Source: Liolophura sinensis
Taxonomy: Eukaryota > Mollusca > Polyplacophora > Chitonida > Chitonidae
Direction of reading: 5' to 3'
Assembly: GCF_032854445.1 (NCBI RefSeq)
Contig: NC_088307.1
Span: 20,472,017 to 20,536,016, forward strand
Length of the DNA stretch: 64,000 bases
A program made the translations under genes and the position numbers. Shown here in pieces: positions 1-12,436 of this stretch. Position 1 is the stretch's first letter, and every line of letters starts with the position of its first letter. The notes under the pieces were generated by a model, which made no database searches, was not told the DNA's origin, and saw nothing but the letters and a program-made list of their open reading frames with translations.

Positions 1-325
1 CCTTTTGTCATCTATTGCTTTTTTTACCAAACTTTGACTTGAATTTTTGCTAAATACCGATTTAATGCAATTAATTTTCGACGTTAGATGTCATTAATTG
101 TCGATTTAATGCCATTAGTTGCTGACCAAGCCTCACTAAGTGCCAAATTGCTGTCATTAATTGCCGATTTAGTGTCATTAATTTCCAACACTCCACTTAG
201 TATCATTAATAGTCGATTTAATGTCATTAATTGCCTATTTGGTGTCGTAATTGTCAGTTTATTGTCATTAATTGCCTACCAAGTGTCCCTAAATGTGGAC
301 AGAGTGCCATCGATCTAGTGCCAAT
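1..325. repeat. Degenerate AT-rich tandem array
   Basis: Repeats of roughly 20-40 bp built around TGTCATTAATTGCCGATTTA. The array is cut by the window start. The open frame at 88-318 follows from the repeat. Confidence 0.7.
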
Positions 326-714
326 AATTGATTTATTTTACCAAAGTTTCAAACCTTTTCATTTCAGAAGCCTTATATAATATGTCTATATGCAGCTCTC
401 GCTGTCAACATCACTTAATCGATTCTTCGACACTCCCCAAAACCTGTTAAGCATGGGTTGCACACACTATTGTGGTAAAAATATACATCCACAAGTTCTT
501 GTGTGTCAACAGCACGTAAATTGTGTACTTTCTGAAACACATCCACAATGATGTGTATCAGTGATACATGTAGATGTGTATCAGTGTACACATTTTGTGT
601 ATTACTCATATATATGTCATTAGTCATGTGCAGATTTGTGCACATTTGGTTTAGAGAGTAGACAACGAGAACGAGAGTATTTACATCAAAAGATTTTCAG
701 AATACAGAGTAAAG

Positions 715-1000
715 TCAGAGCAACAACGACAGTGTGATACTTGTCAAATGGTCACAGGTAACCGGTGAAATATGGCAATTTGTCAGTTTACCTCAGATAG
801 GATTTTATTCTAACCGTACATGTAAATGCTTAAAATATTACCAAATTACACGCCCACAAGCATCAGTGTGCAAGCAAAATAAGGTTAAAAATGCTGTGAT
901 GTTAATTGCAATTTATTAGACGCTACTGATCTAGAATAACTCAAAATGCTATGTTGTCATCACATTTAACATACAGTAATATTAAAACTATGGTAAAAGT
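715..1000 (-). repeat. Interspersed repeat, family C copy
   Basis: Contains segments (GACAGTGTGATACTTGTCAAATGGTCAC; TCAAAATGCTATGTTGTCAT, quoted in pieces) that recur at about 1685-1790, 20910-21000, 29060-29215, 29625-29740, 32095-32250, 47835-47985, 51795-51895 and 53610-53715. No coding potential or clear ends; class unknown. Confidence 0.5.
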
Positions 1001-1006
1001 TCTGAC

Positions 1007-1262
1007 CACTCAAAAAATTAATCTGTTAATTTTAACCGAAAGCGTGTTATCTGAGTGATGCTAGAATGCATTTTGCTATTTTAACGCAATATTCTGTCAA
1101 ATTTAACATAGTATTCTGTTAGTCTAATAGAATCTTTATGTTGAATTGAAGGAATATGTGTGTTACATTTAACAGAATAATCTGCTGCAATAACAGAATA
1201 CATCTAGCATCACTCAAACAACAGACTTTCTGTAAAAATTAACAGATTAATTTTGTGAGTGT
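1007..1262. mobile_element. Palindromic MITE, family A
   Basis: About 256 bp starting CACTCAAAAAATTAATCTG and ending in its reverse complement (AATTTTGTGAGTG). The two halves are complementary over about 110 bp each, including GAGTGATGCTAGA near both ends. Non-autonomous, no ORF. Other copies lie at 7250-7501, 32368-32622 and 62047-62555. Confidence 0.75.
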
Positions 1263-1576
1263 ACACAGGTACATATGCACTTGTACTACTTGGTGAGGTG
1301 CGAGGCTTTGGACTGCGGTGGTTAAACTGCGGATTTTGTCCGGTTTCCTTTCTTCATAAACTCGACTGCCGTTGTATAATGAATTAATTACTGGGGTTGT
1401 ATTTCAGCCATGTTGTAGCGATGCAGTCATTAAGGAAATATTTTCATTCGTATGGCGATGGACTGTAATGAAAATAAACCTATGTGGTGCCGCCTGGAAG
1501 CCCTTCGGTTTGGTCAAAAATGTGACTGACCTGCAGCAAAAGCGTATGGTCGAGCGAGATGGAGGTGGATTAGAGC

Positions 1577-4500
1577 ATGAAAAATATTTTAAAAAAGGTG
1601 GCAGGTAAAGGTTGCAGTGAAACGTTTTAGATTTCTCCGATTTATAAAGTAGGTGATTAAACAGAATATAACCCTATCTGTAGGGAATTGATAGAAGGCC
1701 GTATTTCACCTGTTACGTGTGACCATTTTCCAATTATCACACTGTCGTCGCTGTTCTGGTTTTGCTATATCTGATGTGTCAGTCGTTTTTTTCATTATGG
1801 CATTCGCCTATAAAAGTTCGCAGCAACAAGCCTAAGTATTAAAACCGACGTAACCGTCTGATTTCCGGGAGATGCATTCAGCCTTTATGTCTGGGCTGGT
1901 GAGGCTGATAGGGATGGCAATCTTCTGGACTGTTCTAGAACACGTAGTGCATTTTTTTAAAACACGCATGCGCCACAGCTTGTGACTGGACGTCTTTTTT
2001 TATTGTGCTGTTTTTATTTTCAGCTGTCAAAGATGGTGATGGAAGCAGCGCCAATGCAGTGAAAGGTTTTGGTGACAAATCCAATGGCGGTAAAGGTGGT
2101 CGATCTGGGAAAAGAATGGCAGGGGCCGGTAAGAGAACTTTATCACCGTGCAAGAGAACACGCTTTATAAAATATGTGAAAATATTTTATCTCGAAATTA
2201 TTTTAATCTATGTTATCTTTTGGATAAAAGGTGAATGAAATTTTAAGTTAACCACTTAAGCGACGTCTTAAACATTTTGTGCTAAATCAGTTGTTGACTA
2301 TCTGTAATTTGATGTAAATACAGGGTAAATTTGAAAAGTTTCACCCAGGCATGACGTAATAGCAAACAGTTTAAAAAACGATTTTATACCATGTAATCGT
2401 AAATTAAGGAATCATGCCTTGATTTTGTTGTCATTTTTTCTCGATCGAAATAGCGGTGACTTCTTTTCAGAAATGATACTGAAGACGATTATTGAATTAG
2501 AGAAGTACAGAAAATTTAATATTTTGTATGAGGCCTCTGTGGCTCAGTTGGTTAGCGCGCTAGCACAGCGTAATGACCCAGGAGCCTCTCACCAATGCGG
2601 TCGCTCTAAGTTCATGTCCAGCTCATGCTTGCTTCCTCTCCGGCCGTAAGTGAGAAGGTCTATCAGCAGCCTGGGGGTGGTCTTGGGTTTCCCCCGGGCT
2701 CTGCCCGGTTTCCACCCACCATAATGCTGGCCGCCATCGTATAAGTGAAATATTCTTGAGTACGGCGTAAAACACAAATCAAATAAATAAATAAATACAT
2801 ATTTTGTGCAGTGTTGATACACAAGGACCGTCATATAGGCTACGAACCTGTATAAAGCCAAACCAACTTCCTGATACCATGTTGTTTTGTCATGTTCTTT
2901 AACCACCCAAGAGTCAGCAGTTGATGGGGCCCCGCAGAGTGGGGCAACTTTCAGTAAGGTTCACCTGACCGTATAGTCTTGCAGCTTTTTAGACTCTCCT
3001 TGTACTACATTATGTCAAACATTTCGCCTGTTAGCGTCAAAGAATAAAAAAAATACTACCGCACCTTAACGGTTACCAGGCCATCAGTTTGAAGCCGTTA
3101 AAACGCGAGATAGTCTGGAAATAGCCGAGACTAGTGTGTGCAAAGCTGTAGTCCGGTATGTTACCCGATCAAATTGTAACTCGTACATTTTCAGAAAAGG
3201 GTATGATTAAATTTCCTTGAAGTGAATTTTTTGGACGCATTTCTTGGGCAAATCATTCTTTCAATAACGCCGATGTTGGCGTTACACAGGTCTGCAACAT
3301 TGTTAACTTCCATGAGAGAAGTCATAAACCTTAAGTAGGTTGTTTATCTGAACTGGTCAAAGTCAAGTATAATTTGGAACTCTAACGCCACTGTGTTTTC
3401 TAAAGATTTTTGGAATTATATGAGCTCATTTTCACAGGACTTGTTATAAAGTTAGATTCTATTTGAGTAGGGCCCACCAGTGCGCCTTCACCCTGGGACC
3501 GGTATTAGGGGACCACTCCACATTAGAATTGGTTGTCGCCAACATCAAACGTTTTTTTTTTTTTAATATCAAGTTTTCATAAAAGTGTGCTATGCAGTTT
3601 TAGGCATATTTGACACTCACAGGAACCCGCTGCATTGGTGCTCTGTCTGGTAACCTCTGTTATAACTCGACCGACGAAAGGCTTGAAAATTTCAGAAAAT
3701 GTACGGGTGAGAACTGTATCCGGCAACATACGGGTCTTCAGTAGCGTGGTTTGCCGTGTTTGAGATTGACGTGGTATTCTCTGTTGGAGAGTAGTCTACT
3801 TTGCTCTGTTCTACTTATATCAGTTTCAGACGTATGCAAATTAGCCTCCCGTGCAGTGCTTGTTATAATGCTGATTTGATAGATTAGCTGGTGTGAAGTG
3901 CTTAGACGAAATAGTTCTTTGTTTTTAGAAAGCCTGTTAAAGTTGTTCAATCAAGATACATGTACCAAGAAACAGACGGTGCGAAAGATTATTCGCCAAA
4001 TATTTCAGGCTTTTCATGTAAATTATTGTAGCTTCTTTGAGCTTTAAACTAAATCTGGCTTTGTAAAAGTTATCTAGTTTAATTAAACGATAATGTCTGC
4101 TCATAGAACATTGTTAGACATTATATACGTGAACTTTTCAAATGTGAAATCGTAAAAGAACGTTGTTTATATATTTGGAAATTTGTTATAGTTACCTTTT
4201 CTGTTTTCACCAAAATTGACGTAAACGATTGGCACCGATCTACTTTTTCCATCATGTTTAATGAAATATGTTTGTTCTAAGGTAATACAGTAGATTCAGC
4301 TTCAGAGAGTTTGTTTTCGGGGGAAAAATCTCCTTTCTGTCATTCCAATAAACTTTCTTTAAAATCGAACTTCTTAGATAGTTGCTTTGACAACGTTCGA
4401 ATCTTACCATAAACATAAATCTTTTTATTCAGTGGCATCTGTACTGGCAGCTACACGTATGTCTAGAATGTTATCGTCTACTAACCCACCACCAGTGGCC

Positions 4501-6256
4501 GTCGTCAGGGGAAAACCATCTTATCCAAGGAGGTAAGACCGATTTTAAAGTCATACTTCTTAAAAGCTTGCTTTCAAAATTTGAACCTTTCTGAATTCCT
4601 TGCAGAAATTGGATGTTTAAAGACAATTGTTCGGTTACACCTCACTGCCTTCGAGATAGCCTTTTCGCCTACATCATGTTTTGACATGTCTGTAGTTATT
4701 TAAAGACTGATATTTTCAAAAAGAAGCACAACTTGCAATCATTATGCTGGTTCAATGTTTTCTCCTTCTGGCTGTAGGGTTTTAGTGAATTAGGCGATTT
4801 AAAATGGTATCCCACAATGCTGCTTTCTTTATATTAATCATTACTTTGTGTTGGATTAGAGCCTTATCGATTACTGTAGATGCATAGCTTCTTTGCCAAT
4901 GTGTTGCCATAGCAACACCACACATTCAATTCTGTGTCATGCAGGGTCCCACCGTCTGTGGCCCCCAGACCAAGACGCCCTCTACCAGGAAATCCACAAG
5001 GCACTCGTCAAAGTCTGCAAAACGTGACTTCGAGACTTCTTCAAAATCGTGACGAAAATGCCGTCGAGTCACGTGGTAGACGGAACCTGCGCAATTTGGC
5101 AATGATCGCAAGGAACAGCGCCACCAGTGATCAGTGGGAGTCAACTCTGTCAAGGAACGACAACCGACAGTCATCCCGAACAGAAGAAACCAGCCGGGTC
5201 CCTCAAACGAAAGACCGATCCAGAGGTCAAGCCCAAGCGAATGTCAGGAACGGACGACAAAGGCAACAAAAACAGCAGCAGCAACAACAACAACGCAGAC
5301 ATCGTTCGAGAAACGCCACAAACGCTCAGCCAGGTTTTGACGCCAGCGGACGTCGCTTTGCCGGTGAGTTTATCGAAGAGGATGACGCAGCGCCTGAGGA
5401 TGAGTTTTCACGGTATACTAGCGAGGACCTCCAGCAGTCAGAGCGGCTGTTGAGAGACGGGCGGAGCGTTGATTCGGGTATACACATAGAGAACAACATC
5501 ACTGACGAAGGATACGAAGTCCAACGTCAGTCGTCGTCAGGACAAAGGCGACGTCAGTACTTATCCGTGGGTGACGAAGACGACTTTGACAGCGAGGAAG
5601 AGGAAGAAGACGAAAGAAACGAAAGCGAAAGTGAAAGTGAAACGGATGAAACCCAACTGGAGAATGAACAAGCCGCCACCAGTGGTACTAATGTCACATT
5701 TGTGGATGAGACTAAACGCCGTGTTAACATTCCGGGGCCCACTGAAACCGAAGGAAACTCTGGAGTGAATATGTCCGATCCGAGCTTCCATACAAACGCT
5801 GTTTACGAGGAGGACTTTGACAGCGATGATCTAGACGAAACTCCCGAAGGAATCCTGTCTGCGAGTGGTCATCTTATCCCGAGAATCAGAGTGACGGATT
5901 TCAGCGATGGTGCGGCTCAAGAGAGCAACGGGATTGCACCCGAGGGAGGAAGTGACGAACCAACCAGAAATCTCGATATGACAGAAAGTGACGGACGGAC
6001 AGGAAATGACGAATTGACAGAAAATGACGCCCCAGAGGGTGTCATTGATGAGGAAGATACAGTGGAGCAGCCTCCGCCCGTTAAACCCAAACCGACCAAC
6101 TGGCGATCCCGACAGAGGACGGTAGAGCAATCCGAGGAGGAGGAGTTGGATCTGGGTCCCCCTATCGGGCCGCCATCTCATCAACCCCCCAGGACTGGCT
6201 TGTTCAAGGCTATGAATGTTTTCAAAAGAGCAGCAAGGTCATTGTCACTTCCATAA
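1577..6256 (+). CDS. Four-exon gene for a 514-aa low-complexity protein of unknown function
   Basis: I do not recognise the family. Coding exons are 1577-1604, 2024-2128, 4433-4532 and 4945-6256; all junctions are GT-AG and the phases (1, 1, 2) keep one frame giving 514 residues and TAA at 6254-6256. The ATG at 1577 was chosen because an in-frame TAG lies two codons upstream and the first exon encodes MKNILKKVA before GTAAAG. The protein is basic at the N terminus (Gly/Lys-rich residues 10-45, then Pro/Arg-rich 60-100), has a Gln run at about 183-194, an acidic Asp/Glu/Ser tract at about 287-320, a PPPVKPKP proline motif and a basic C-terminal tail (MNVFKRAARSLSLP). There is no signal peptide, membrane segment or catalytic motif. 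The composition suggests a disordered nuclear or cytoskeletal adaptor, which is inference. A polyadenylation signal lies at 6716-6721. The exon structure is well supported; the function is not. Confidence 0.75.
1685..1795 (+). repeat. Interspersed repeat, family C fragment
   Basis: GGCCGTATTTCACCTGTTAC and CACTGTCGTCGCTGTTCTGG recur at 29115-29215 and 32160-32240; sits in intron 1 of the 514-aa gene. Confidence 0.45.
2530..2798 (+). mobile_element. SINE family 1, full length
   Basis: Reference copy for the family. A tRNA-like head has an A box (TGGCTCAGTTGGTTAGCGCG) and a degraded B box; a body with CCGGGCTCTGCCCGGTTT follows, then a conserved 3' domain (GTGAAATATTCTTGAGTACG) and an (AAAT)n tail. 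Inserted in intron 2 of the 514-aa gene. Confidence 0.9.
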
Positions 6257-6715
6257 TTACCTCCCGCTCCCAACACCTCTGCTTTTTGCTGTGTAATAGA
6301 TTAGATGATTACTTTCGCGCAAAGTATTGCTATGCCTTTGCACAACTCAAACTCCTTTCCTTCACACTTTAAAACACACCCTGGTTCCCTGTAGATTTTA
6401 GCCCAGTATTGTTTGTTGAAGAGTCGGAAGTCACTTTCGTAGAGGGTTAATTGCAAATATATATACAATTGTGTCTAACTCCAGTAATGCAGCCCTCAAA
6501 ACAATAGTATATCATATAATGAAAGCAGCTTGAAAGAGTAGATGACAGTTGAAATGGATGTTTTCACGTACAAAATGAATATTGGGACATCAAATACTGT
6601 GACGAAAACCAATGCGATTTTAATGAGCTTTAAAATATAGGCGCAATGATAGCTAAAACCTATCACAAAACTCAGATATTAGAGTGTAAATGTTTTAGTG
6701 AGGAAAAATTGCATA

Positions 6716-6721
6716 AATAAA
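6716..6721 (+). terminator. Candidate polyadenylation signal of the 514-aa gene
   Basis: AATAAA lies 460 bp after the stop at 6256, in an A-rich stretch. No transcript evidence is available. Confidence 0.4.
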
Positions 6722-7249
6722 AAATAAGCTAAGAAACATAGTCCCTGTTATTTCAGGCATGACTTTATGGTCTTTTAAGGGATTGTTTGATCAACTTTGA
6801 TTGGTTTTCAACACAAAGAACACGTCTGAGATTTTCCTGTAGTCAGATTCAAAAACCGCAACCACAAGATTAATCCCAAGAACTGTTTTATTTTACGACT
6901 TTTGTGTCGTTGGGCTGGTCAGGCGAACTAAGTGCCATTGAAACAGGTTAGACTTGTGAACGACCGCGAGTGATGAGTGACGTCATCGTTTACTGTATAT
7001 GACGTCAGGATTGGTAACTCTAGGTCACGCCGTCGGCTCGTTTTTTTATGATCTGATTCAAATTTTTCGAGTCAGTAGTTGGGGCATTTATCAGTTTGGA
7101 TGTGAAAAAAAAGAGAAAACGACCTATTTTGGCTTGCCAAAAGCAGGAATCAAGTTGAGAAATAGTACTTTGTGAATTGCATGTATTTTATGCAAATGAA
7201 GTCGTGCGATAACGATTACTATAGCGCTCCTTCCGTGACCTTCCGCACG

Positions 7250-7501
7250 ACACTCAAAAAAATTAATGTGTTAAATTTAACAAAGTATGTTGTCTGAGTC
7301 ATGCTAGAATGTATTCATTTATAATAACACAGTATTGTGTCAACATAATATTCTATTAGTCTAATAGAATGGATATGTTGAATTAATAGAATATATGTGT
7401 TATATTTAACAGAATAATCTGCTGCAATAACAAAATACATTCTAGTGTCACCCCAGATAACAGATTGTCTGTTAAATTTAAGGCATTATTTTTTGAGAGT
7501 A
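7250..7501. mobile_element. Palindromic MITE, family A
   Basis: Copy with ends ACACTCAAAAAAATTAATG and a diverged TTTTTTGAGAGT; the inner GAGTCATGCTAGAATG block is preserved. Confidence 0.75.
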
Positions 7502-8039
7502 TAAACATGTAAACAGTGTGCTGCAGTGCGTCAGTGTTTATTTATATGTATTTATATTTTTATTTATATATTTATTTTATTTATATCATCGGTGACTTCA
7601 AGAAAATCTAGCATTGGTCTCATTAACATAGTGGTGTAACCTGTAATATGAGTTGCTTAGCAGTTTCCAGTCCCAGCGACTAGAGTTCGCTTTGATGCCG
7701 TGCATCAATGAAGTCGTATACTCGTATCTCGTTGACAAGTAGCCTAACCCCTCTATTGTCACCAAGACCACAAGAATAGTGAGTGCAAAGGAATGTGAAA
7801 ATTTTCCTGTCCAGAGCGAGTTCTGAACCCGCGCCTCGTGTGCCGTAGCGATAGAAAGGCGCTTTTATTAGACCAGAACATTTATATAATTATCCTCACT
7901 GAAAATCCCTGACACATTCGTCTTGTTTTTGCATGCACGTTAGCAAAAGTAGTCCATTAGTGCCAGAGCGAGCATGATTGCTTGTGTTTGACTTCCCGAC
8001 CGCACAATATACCTGTGTACTCTTATATGTATGTTTGTG

Positions 8040-8346
8040 TTCTTAGGGTTTTATATCGTACTTAATAATTTTTCAGTCAAATGACGACGAGGAGTCATTA
8101 TATGTGTGTGTACATAAACTGTCTTCTTGTGCTAGAGCGAGTCCATGCCACCAAAGTGCTGCTGTAACTGAAGCATCATGCCTAAGACACCAGACATGAC
8201 ACCCACCTAGTCACATTATACTGACATTGGGCCAACCAGTCCTGTTTCCTTGCTCTAATCTTTCAGTGCTGAGAACGACGCGAGAAATCGACAAGTACCT
8301 TTTTTAAATGGCTCGACCCTGGTTTGATCCCGGATCTTCAGATTTA
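8040..8346 (-). mobile_element. SINE family 2, diverged copy
   Basis: Minus-strand copy: reverse complement of the tail (TTTTTCAGTCAAATGACGAC), middle (CACATTATACTGACATTGGG) and tRNA-like head with B box (GGTTTGATCC). Confidence 0.7.
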
Positions 8347-8392
8347 GTTCTGTTATATGCAATAAGCAATTGTAAACTTCGCATACTATGGT

Positions 8393-8654
8393 GGCCCTCC
8401 ATGGCCGTGGTGATTAGCACGCCAACGCGGCGCAATGACCGAAAATTCTCTCATCAATGCGGTGGCTCTGAGTTCAAGTCCATCTCATGCCGGTTTCCTA
8501 TCCAGGCCGGAAGGTCTGACAGCAACCTGCGGATGGCCGTGGGTTTCCCCTGGTCTCTGCCAGGTTTCCTCCCCACACAACGCTAGCTGCCGTCGTATAA
8601 GTGAAATATTCTTGAGGACGGCGCACAAAACTAACCAAATAAATAAATAAATAT
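8393..8654 (+). mobile_element. SINE family 1, full length
   Basis: Head, body, GTGAAATATTCTTGAGGACG domain and (AAAT)n tail are all present. Confidence 0.88.
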
Positions 8655-9170
8655 TAGCCTGTAAAACATGCATGTGAATCATTGTGTGTCATGTACTTAA
8701 TGACTCGGCAACAGGAATGTCAAGAGTGCGTGAACTTACGTTTCCTCACCGTCTGGGTAAGATCTTATAGGCATACCTTGTTTACTATCTTAATAATTCG
8801 GAATTCTCCCCGCCTCATCTAATTCATGTCCAAGCTGTGTAGTCTACTGTTCACTGCAAGAGAATAGTGGTCTAAAGATTATCCTTATTGAGACGAGGGG
8901 TTGGGGTAAAAAAAGGGCTATTTATCTGAAAACACTGATAGGTATCTTATCAAATTAAATTACATCTGTAGGCTTACCAGTAAAGTTTTTACAGAATATA
9001 TGTCTATAACATATTAACTCACCATTAAACCATAATTACGAGTACCGTAATGAAGTCCTGAACAGAAAAATTCCCTATTACTATTGACCAAATACAATTA
9101 ATCCTCAATTAGGACTAATTCATTTCTGGACAGCAGTAGATGATTAGAGAACATTATTTTTTTCCCACAG

Positions 9171-9400
9171 GACCCAGAACCGGTCACGTGACATGCCCAT
9201 CGTGTGAGATGACGATGTCCACAGCACACCACGGGGCGCTCAACTTTTGTTATTCAGAGTATCTTAAAGTTCAGGAGAAGCAATTACTGGATATAATCTC
9301 ATGACTGGTGTATTCTTATCGTTGTTAGTCTAATATTGTTATTTGTACACGTTTTCATAACTACGAAAGACCGTAAATAAAACAAAGACTTTCTTTGTTG
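9171..9400 (+). other. Candidate alternative 3' terminal exon
   Basis: A strong acceptor (pyrimidine tract ending TTTTTTTCCCACAG) precedes 9171, and AATAAA follows at 9376-9381, so this looks like a last exon. If exon 4 of the 514-aa gene used a weak donor at AAG|GTCATT near 6238, the joined frame would read RAAR-TQNRSRDMPIV and stop at 9205-9207, replacing the tail RAARSLSLP. Another frame, entered from an unknown upstream exon, is open from 9173 for 43 codons (starting PRTGHVTCPSCEM). Which frame is used, and by which gene, cannot be decided here. Confidence 0.35.
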
Positions 9401-10499
9401 CCATCAAATTATGTTCTGTCCCTTTACTATATTCGTCACCCGAAACGTGGGTTCAATCCCAATCTCGATCAGGAAACTTTTATGATTCTCCTTTCATTGT
9501 TGTCTGGACGTTGGTGGAGATAATTGGCCGACAGTCAAGTTTTGTGTGGTTTTCCAAGAATTTAGCTTGTTTTCTACTTTGGCCTATGGCACGCGTGGTA
9601 AGTTTGCCAGCCACTTGCCAAAGGTCGGTGGCTTAATCCGATTTTCTCCTCTCATACAGCCAGCTGCCATCATACAAGTCAAACAATCTTGAGAATAGCA
9701 AGGAGCAAAAAGAATGAAATGAAATCGGGTAAAAAGATACACACAATTTGGAACTATTTTTTTCGATATAGCTCTGATTTAAATCCCGATCCAAATCAGA
9801 CAAAATTATTTTTTTCTTATTTTTGATACTGTGGAATGTGTGTGACGCATAACAGTTTCGCCATCAAATCAACATTAAAACGAACTACACCACGAAGTGT
9901 ACCGTAAAATGTTGCCTTAAGCATTCATGAAGTAGAGGCGTTCATGGCTAGCTTGTAAAGCATTCGCTCACGTCGATTTCAATTTGGATACGGTATGATA
10001 CTTATTGTATCCCAGGTTTCGGGGATTACAACGCTGAAATTGGGTCTGTTCATATCAGCAGGTGATTTATGTACATTTAAAACAACACTACTTAGCCCTC
10101 AGCAAGTATTCTACAATCTGTCGCTATATATTATAAAAATTTTCCAAATAATTACAAACCCAGGTTAATAACAAGAACGAATTAACTGTATCTGTCAATT
10201 TTAGCAAGTGTTGATTGTATAATTATTGTTTGTACCGTATATACTTATTTTTGTAAATGGCGACCAGGTTCAAGTAATCATATAAAAGCCAATGGAAAAG
10301 CAATGTGCCTCTCTCAGTATGGAACAGAGTACATGGTTTGTACCTTCAGCCATGATCGTTTAAGAATAAGCTGGAACTGAAGACGCTCTGGACTTCATTT
10401 TAAAACGTTATGCTCCACAATATTTCACTTACACCACACTGTTTAGTTTGTGAGTGGATGAAAAAGCGAACGGACGCAAGGAGATGGCCTGGTTTTCAC

Positions 10500-10759
10500 T
10501 TTATTTATTTGACTGGTATTTTACGCCATACTCAAAAATATTTCACTTACACGACGGCGGCTAGCAATCTGGTGGGAGGAAACCGGACAGAGCCAGCGAG
10601 AAACCCATCACTATCCGCAGGTTGTTCACAGACCTAAACACGTAAGACTGGAGAGGAAGCCAGCGTGAGCTGGACGAATTCACAACGACATGACTGGTTA
10701 GAGGCTCCTTGGTCATTATGTCGCGCTAGCGCGCTAACCACCTCGGCATTGGAGGCCTC
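10500..10759 (-). mobile_element. SINE family 1, full length
   Basis: Complete on the minus strand, from the (TTTA)n tail complement to the GGAGGCCTC head. Confidence 0.88.
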
Positions 10760-10800
10760 ATTTTTATTTCACATCGCAGTTCTATGTCTGAAAACCCGTT

Positions 10801-10905
10801 TGTTTATTTACTAGATTGGGATTTTACGCCGTACTAAGGGTATTTCACTTATACAGCAGCGGTAAGCATTATCGTTAGAGGAAATCGGACAGAGCCGGGT
10901 GGACA
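10801..10905 (-). mobile_element. SINE family 1, 3' part
   Basis: Tail and 3' domain only, 40 bp after the previous copy and in the same orientation. Confidence 0.75.
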
Positions 10906-11984
10906 ACTTTCCCACGTACGTCTATGTACGTGTATGCGCACCATATTGATGAAAGCTAAGTGGAAGTAATACCGTTCAAACAGCCACACGAGTATAGCGG
11001 AATCCACAAATTCCCGACCCAATCCCAATCCCGCGTGTCCTAGCGATTGAGCGTGAAACATCTTGACCATTAGGCAACTACACGCTCCCAGTTTGGAATG
11101 AATTCCTTCCTGAAAACACCGGTAAGTATATGCATTCGGCCTGCCTAGTGCAACACATACAGATAGTAGTTGAATTCTAACGTTAGGTTCACGTTTAAAC
11201 TTGCTTTCACCGTCAATCCATTACATATCAGCTTGCGATATAGCCGGAGAGGATTGACTTACGAAGTGCCTTGCACATTAAATTGCTTTCTCACAGTTAA
11301 TCCGAGAGCATAATGAATATTGTGAACTTGGCTTTGTACGTCTCTGCTAAGCAACCCTATAAATATAAGTAAATAATCTGATTAGGGAATTATCAATCCT
11401 GAGATTAACAACCGACACAGGTTTTAATCCTTGGAAGCAGGGCTGAGACTGGCGCAGCTGGAAATAAACATTGCAGGGCTGGTGTGTGAACTACACCGCT
11501 CCAAAGGCTAACACCTAACTCCATTCAAAGAGAAGTTTTAACTGCACAAATCGCTCTCATATCCAGTTTATAGCATGGCGACGCATTAGTGGTGGCAAAC
11601 ATATACTGACCACATAGGAAAGGTGACGGCATTGTATGAAACGAGTTCACAGTTCACAGACGAACACAACTAGACCGCCCTGAAGCAAGAGAAACAACAA
11701 CACCTTCAATAGTTAGGAAGCGTACATCCTAAATCCTTGCATTGATCTAGGAAATCTCGTTGTTGGAGAAACTAAAAGTGAACAGATAGACCGACAGACA
11801 GAGTACGTGATAAAATCGGTACTTGGAACGAGGTTCACAGTGACCTACTTGGTAAATGAGAACTTAGTACCCGTTTGGAAAAAACAACAACAACATCAGG
11901 AATCCGTAAATCGTGAGTACTAAGAAACCTGAATCTCGATTCTTCAGCGCAATTGCGCCTGTGATTCTGAAATTTTTACTTCAG

Positions 11985-12436
11985 AAGCGCTTGAAAAATC
12001 ATCAGTGTGCAAATCCGTCTACGAGATGTGGACTGAAGGTAATATGGACCAGAACGTTCAAATAGCGCTCAACGTACGGTCTCACATGCTGAGCAGCCTT
12101 GTGACCCCGAGGTCAGGGCCCTTCTCCGCTCCCATGAGAACCCCTCGACCCGTGCGGACACCTCCCGTCCATACGCCACGGATGTATCTCCCGCCTCCAC
12201 CGCCTGTTATCGCCAGCAAGCCGTCACCAGACCTGGTATCCGCGGAGAACATGAAGATGGTGGTAAGACGACTGCGCAGGCCCACGTATCTGTCACGTGT
12301 CAAGTCACTTCCGTCCAGGAAGGACTGGTACTTCGAAAACCAGTCGATAGTTTGGAGCAAACTGCCATTATATTCAGACCACAAGTTGACGATGTGGACT
12401 CCCTTGGGTAACGTGAGGCGCTCGTGCAGGTTATAA
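11985..12436 (+). CDS. Possible terminal exon or short gene of unknown function
   Basis: The frame is open from an acceptor (TTTTTACTTCAG) at 11984 to TAA at 12434-12436, about 149 residues; if it is a single-exon gene the first ATG is at 12026. The peptide has a Pro-rich middle (VRTPPVHTPRMYLPPPPPV) and a basic C-terminal part with Trp and Tyr residues (LRRPTYLSRVKSLPS, then KDWYFENQSIVW). I recognise no family. The opposite strand is also open over 127 codons, so chance is not excluded. No upstream exon and no nearby polyadenylation signal could be assigned. It may be the last exon of a gene whose other exons I could not find. Confidence 0.4.

Noticed and set aside
5554-6184. Minus-strand frames opposite the 514-aa gene
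   Set aside because: Shadows of the coding exon; the acidic tract gives Ser/Leu-rich antisense frames.
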